NCBI GenBank assembly: GCA_903919215.1
Contig: CAIXHI010000192.1
Coordinates: 1-6,396, forward strand
Reading direction: 5' to 3'
Length of the DNA stretch: 6,396 bases
From: an uncultured Acidimicrobiaceae bacterium
GTDB taxonomy: Bacteria > Actinomycetota > Acidimicrobiia > Acidimicrobiales > Ilumatobacteraceae
The position numbers were made by a program, and so were the translations under genes. Shown here piece by piece: positions 4,849 through 6,396 of the stretch; position 1 is the first letter of the stretch, and every line of letters starts with the position of its first letter. The notes under the pieces were generated by a model, which saw only the letters and a list, made by a program, of their open reading frames with translations, did no database searches and was not told the origin of the DNA.

Positions 4849-4933
4849 CAGGTCGGGCGCGATTCGTGCCGCTGGTGTCCGGTCCAGCTCCCACGGGTTC
4901 GGTTCGTGCCACACGCTGGCATGAATCGCGCCC
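4849..4933. repeat. Right arm of repeat copy C with inverted repeat
   Basis: This is homologous to 974-1058. The 16-base inverted repeat is GGGCGCGATTCGTGCC (4855-4870) with GGCATGAATCGCGCCC (4918-4933), one wobble-type mismatch and 47 bases between. It lies 24 bases beyond the stop of the minus-strand lipoprotein gene, but no T-run follows on that strand, so an intrinsic terminator role is not supported. Confidence 0.6.
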
Positions 4934-4957
4934 GTTGAGCACTGCGGATGGCGGGGG

Positions 4958-5506
4958 CTACCAGTCCTTCCAGGGGGTGACGACGTTGCTCTTGGCCCCG
5001 TCGATCTCGACGTAGACGTGGGTGACGTTGCCGAAGAAGCACGTCGTGGCCGCGCTGAGGTTGCCGGACGAATCGGCGAACTTGGGGTACGGGCCCGAGC
5101 TGCCCGAGTCGGAGTAGCACGTGACGGACAGCGGCTGCTTTGGCGTCCACCCGGTGGCGGTGATCTGCACGTACTTGCAACTGATGGGTGTGCAGCTGCC
5201 GTGGTCCTTGGTGATGAACCCGCCACGAGCGATCGTGACCGAGGCACCGGCGGGCGCCGTGCTGGTGGGCAGCACCGTGGTGGAGGGCTCCGTGATCTCA
5301 GCGGGCACCGTGTCGACGACCGTCGCGGTGGGCTGCGTAGTGGTCCCCGTCGACCCGGTGGGCGACACGATGGACGAGGTGGTCCCGGACGATCCGGTGG
5401 CGAGCGTGGTGGGCTGCGTGGGCTGGCTGTTGGCAGCGCTGGTGCAGCCGACGAGCAGGGCGGCACCGAGCAGTGCCGCTGAAGCGAGACGTGGTGTGGT
5501 GCGCAT
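4958..5506 (-). CDS. Secreted lipoprotein with Ser/Thr-rich linker
   Basis: This 182-residue protein has a bacterial lipoprotein signal: MRTTPR, a hydrophobic run LASAALLGAALL, and a lipobox LVGC with the lipidated Cys at 21. Residues about 24-85 are a Ser/Thr/Pro-rich linker, likely extended and possibly glycosylated. The C-terminal part (about 86-182) looks like a compact beta-rich domain with four cysteines (105, 110, 130, 156) that could form two disulfides outside the membrane. No family is recognised. ATG 5506 is chosen because it puts the charged n-region directly before the hydrophobic core; a GTG at 5530 would add eight residues. It lies 36 bases after the dioxygenase gene on the same strand and may be co-transcribed, although no functional link is evident. 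Confidence 0.75.
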   Translation of the reverse strand: MRTTPRLASAALLGAALLVGCTSAANSQPTQPTTLATGSSGTTSSIVSPTGSTGTTTQPTATVVDTVPAEITEPSTTVLPTSTAPAGASVTIARGGFITKDHGSCTPISCKYVQITATGWTPKQPLSVTCYSDSGSSGPYPKFADSSGNLSAATTCFFGNVTHVYVEIDGAKSNVVTPWKDW

Positions 5507-5542
5507 GGCCGCAGTCTGCCACGTGCCCACGGGCTGGTCAGC

Positions 5543-6334
5543 TCAGCTGAACTGCCAACACGACATCGTCGTGTTCATCACCCGCTGGTTGAAGATCGAG
5601 TGCGCAGCGTCGGCACCGGCCGCGCCCACCACCACCATCAGCGGCAGCAGGTGCTCTTCGCGGCCGTGCGCCTTGCGTGCGTGCGGTGCGTCCGTCCAGT
5701 GCACCAGTGACTCCCAGCGTTGATGCTCGGGTTGGTCCAGTGTGAGGTGCAGCCAATGGTCGAACGGCACCGCGAACTCCTCACGTCCGAAGTTGCCGAA
5801 GTGGTGGAAGCTGGAACCGCTACCGATGATCAGCACACCCTGGTCGCGCAGCGGCGCCAGCGCCCGGCCAAGCTCGAGATGGGCGCGCGGGTCGAAGTCG
5901 GCGAGCACCGAGACGGCGACGACAGGGATCTGCGCGTCGGGGAACATCACCTTGAGCGGGATGAACACACCGTGGTCCCAGCCATGCGCGGGTTCCAGGT
6001 GATGTGGAATGCCAGCCGCCGTGAGCAGTGAATCGATCTCGCTCGCCACGACTGGCGAACCGGGTGCCGGATAGGTGAGTTGGTAGGTGTGCGCGGGGAA
6101 GCCGCCATAGTCGTAGATCAGGCCGGGCGTGGCGCCGCTGTCCACTGCGACGTCGCGTGACTCCCAGTGCGCGGTGACCACCACGATCGCCGTCGGCTGA
6201 GAGGGCAGCGACGGCCCGATGCCCTCCAGCGCGGCACGTAGCCCGTCCCATTCGCGCGGCGGATCCCAGTCCATGAAGAAGCACGGGCCACCGCCGTGGC
6301 TGATGTAAGCGACCGGCATACGGGGCTGCGTCAT
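5543..6334 (-). CDS. DODA/LigB-type extradiol ring-cleavage dioxygenase
   Basis: This 263-residue protein belongs to the class III extradiol dioxygenase superfamily, DODA (4,5-DOPA dioxygenase/YgiD-like) branch. Family motifs appear in order: YISHGGGP (His13), VVVTAHWES (His56), IYDYGGFP (74-80), GWDHGVFIPL (His121), IIGSGSSFHHF (His177, His178) and GREEHLLPLMVVVGAAG (His228). His13, His56 and His228 are the expected metal ligands, with His121 and His177 in the active site. Such enzymes open catecholic rings with O2 using Zn or Fe; the physiological substrate of bacterial members is often unknown. The length matches the family. ATG 6334 is chosen because it begins just before the first motif; a GTG at 6376 would add 14 residues without family support and would run into the repeat-like stretch at 6361-6392. 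Confidence 0.9.
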   Translation of the reverse strand: MTQPRMPVAYISHGGGPCFFMDWDPPREWDGLRAALEGIGPSLPSQPTAIVVVTAHWESRDVAVDSGATPGLIYDYGGFPAHTYQLTYPAPGSPVVASEIDSLLTAAGIPHHLEPAHGWDHGVFIPLKVMFPDAQIPVVAVSVLADFDPRAHLELGRALAPLRDQGVLIIGSGSSFHHFGNFGREEFAVPFDHWLHLTLDQPEHQRWESLVHWTDAPHARKAHGREEHLLPLMVVVGAAGADAAHSIFNQRVMNTTMSCWQFS

Positions 6335-6360
6335 GGCCACAGCCTGCCACGCAGCCCTGT

Positions 6361-6392
6361 TTCCCAACACTCGCACGCCCCAGGTCGGGCGC
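6361..6392. repeat. Possible decayed repeat copy D
   Basis: TTCCCAAC (6361-6368) followed by CTCGC and then CAGGTCGGGCGC (6381-6392) appear in the same order as in copy C, where they span 4794-4801, 4835-4839 and 4849-4860. About 35 bases of the tRNA-derived middle would be deleted. The left arm is not visible and the window ends four bases later, so this is tentative. Confidence 0.35.
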
Positions 6393-6396
6393 CCAC

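Noticed and set aside
4855..4933. Intrinsic terminator of the lipoprotein gene
   Set aside because: The loop is 47 bases and no T-run follows on the minus strand. The same element occurs at 980-1058 with no gene ending there.
791..4933. Classical integron cassette array with attC sites
   Set aside because: The core is tRNA-derived, and the left arm, core and right arm do not show the R-box/L-box layout of attC. No integron integrase gene is present in the window.
4564..5466. Minus-strand ORF of 300 residues across copy C and the lipoprotein gene
   Set aside because: It has extreme Pro/Arg/Ser composition, with no plausible start and no domain. The lipoprotein frame, with a clear signal peptide, explains the coding signal.

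Overview
The window is GC-rich with actinobacterial traits: GTG starts, probable leaderless promoters and a proteasome-like protein. A member of Actinomycetota is likely. Acidimicrobiia is a guess from the repeat style only.

Layout. (1) Positions 3-790, + strand: the 3' part of a probable proteasome-like Ntn-hydrolase gene, coupled by an ATGA overlap to an unrecognised 64-residue ORF. (2) 791-1058: repeat copy A, which contains the 3' half of a tRNA-Gly(CCC). (3) 1371-3491: an orphan HTH/AbiEi-like antitoxin gene (+) converging on an HTH/AbiEi-like antitoxin plus AbiEii-like nucleotidyltransferase operon (-). The two HTH proteins are paralogues. (4) 3541-3910: repeat copy B, followed by a dense cluster of GC-rich hairpins. 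(5) 4043-4652: a ParD/ParE-type toxin-antitoxin operon (+). (6) 4675-4933: repeat copy C. (7) 4958-6334, - strand: an extradiol (DODA/LigB-type) dioxygenase gene followed by a lipoprotein gene. (8) 6361-6392: a possible decayed fourth repeat copy, D.

The main point is the repeat architecture. Copies A, B and C each carry a tRNA-Gly(CCC) 3' portion, from the anticodon to the acceptor end, without the 5' half. Tyrosine recombinases commonly use this part of a tRNA as an att core. Copy C joins a left arm like that of B to a right arm like that of A, as expected if recombination occurred at the core. Each complete interval between copies carries a small gene module, two of them toxin-antitoxin-like. 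The window therefore looks like tandem att-bounded modules with no integrase inside it. That mobility model is inference; the repeats themselves are seen directly.

The HTH antitoxin genes each have an inverted repeat in the promoter, which suggests autoregulation. The HTH1 and parD promoters place the predicted transcript start at or next to the start codon. I found no complete tRNA, rRNA, CRISPR array, integrase gene, transposase gene or convincing intrinsic terminator.
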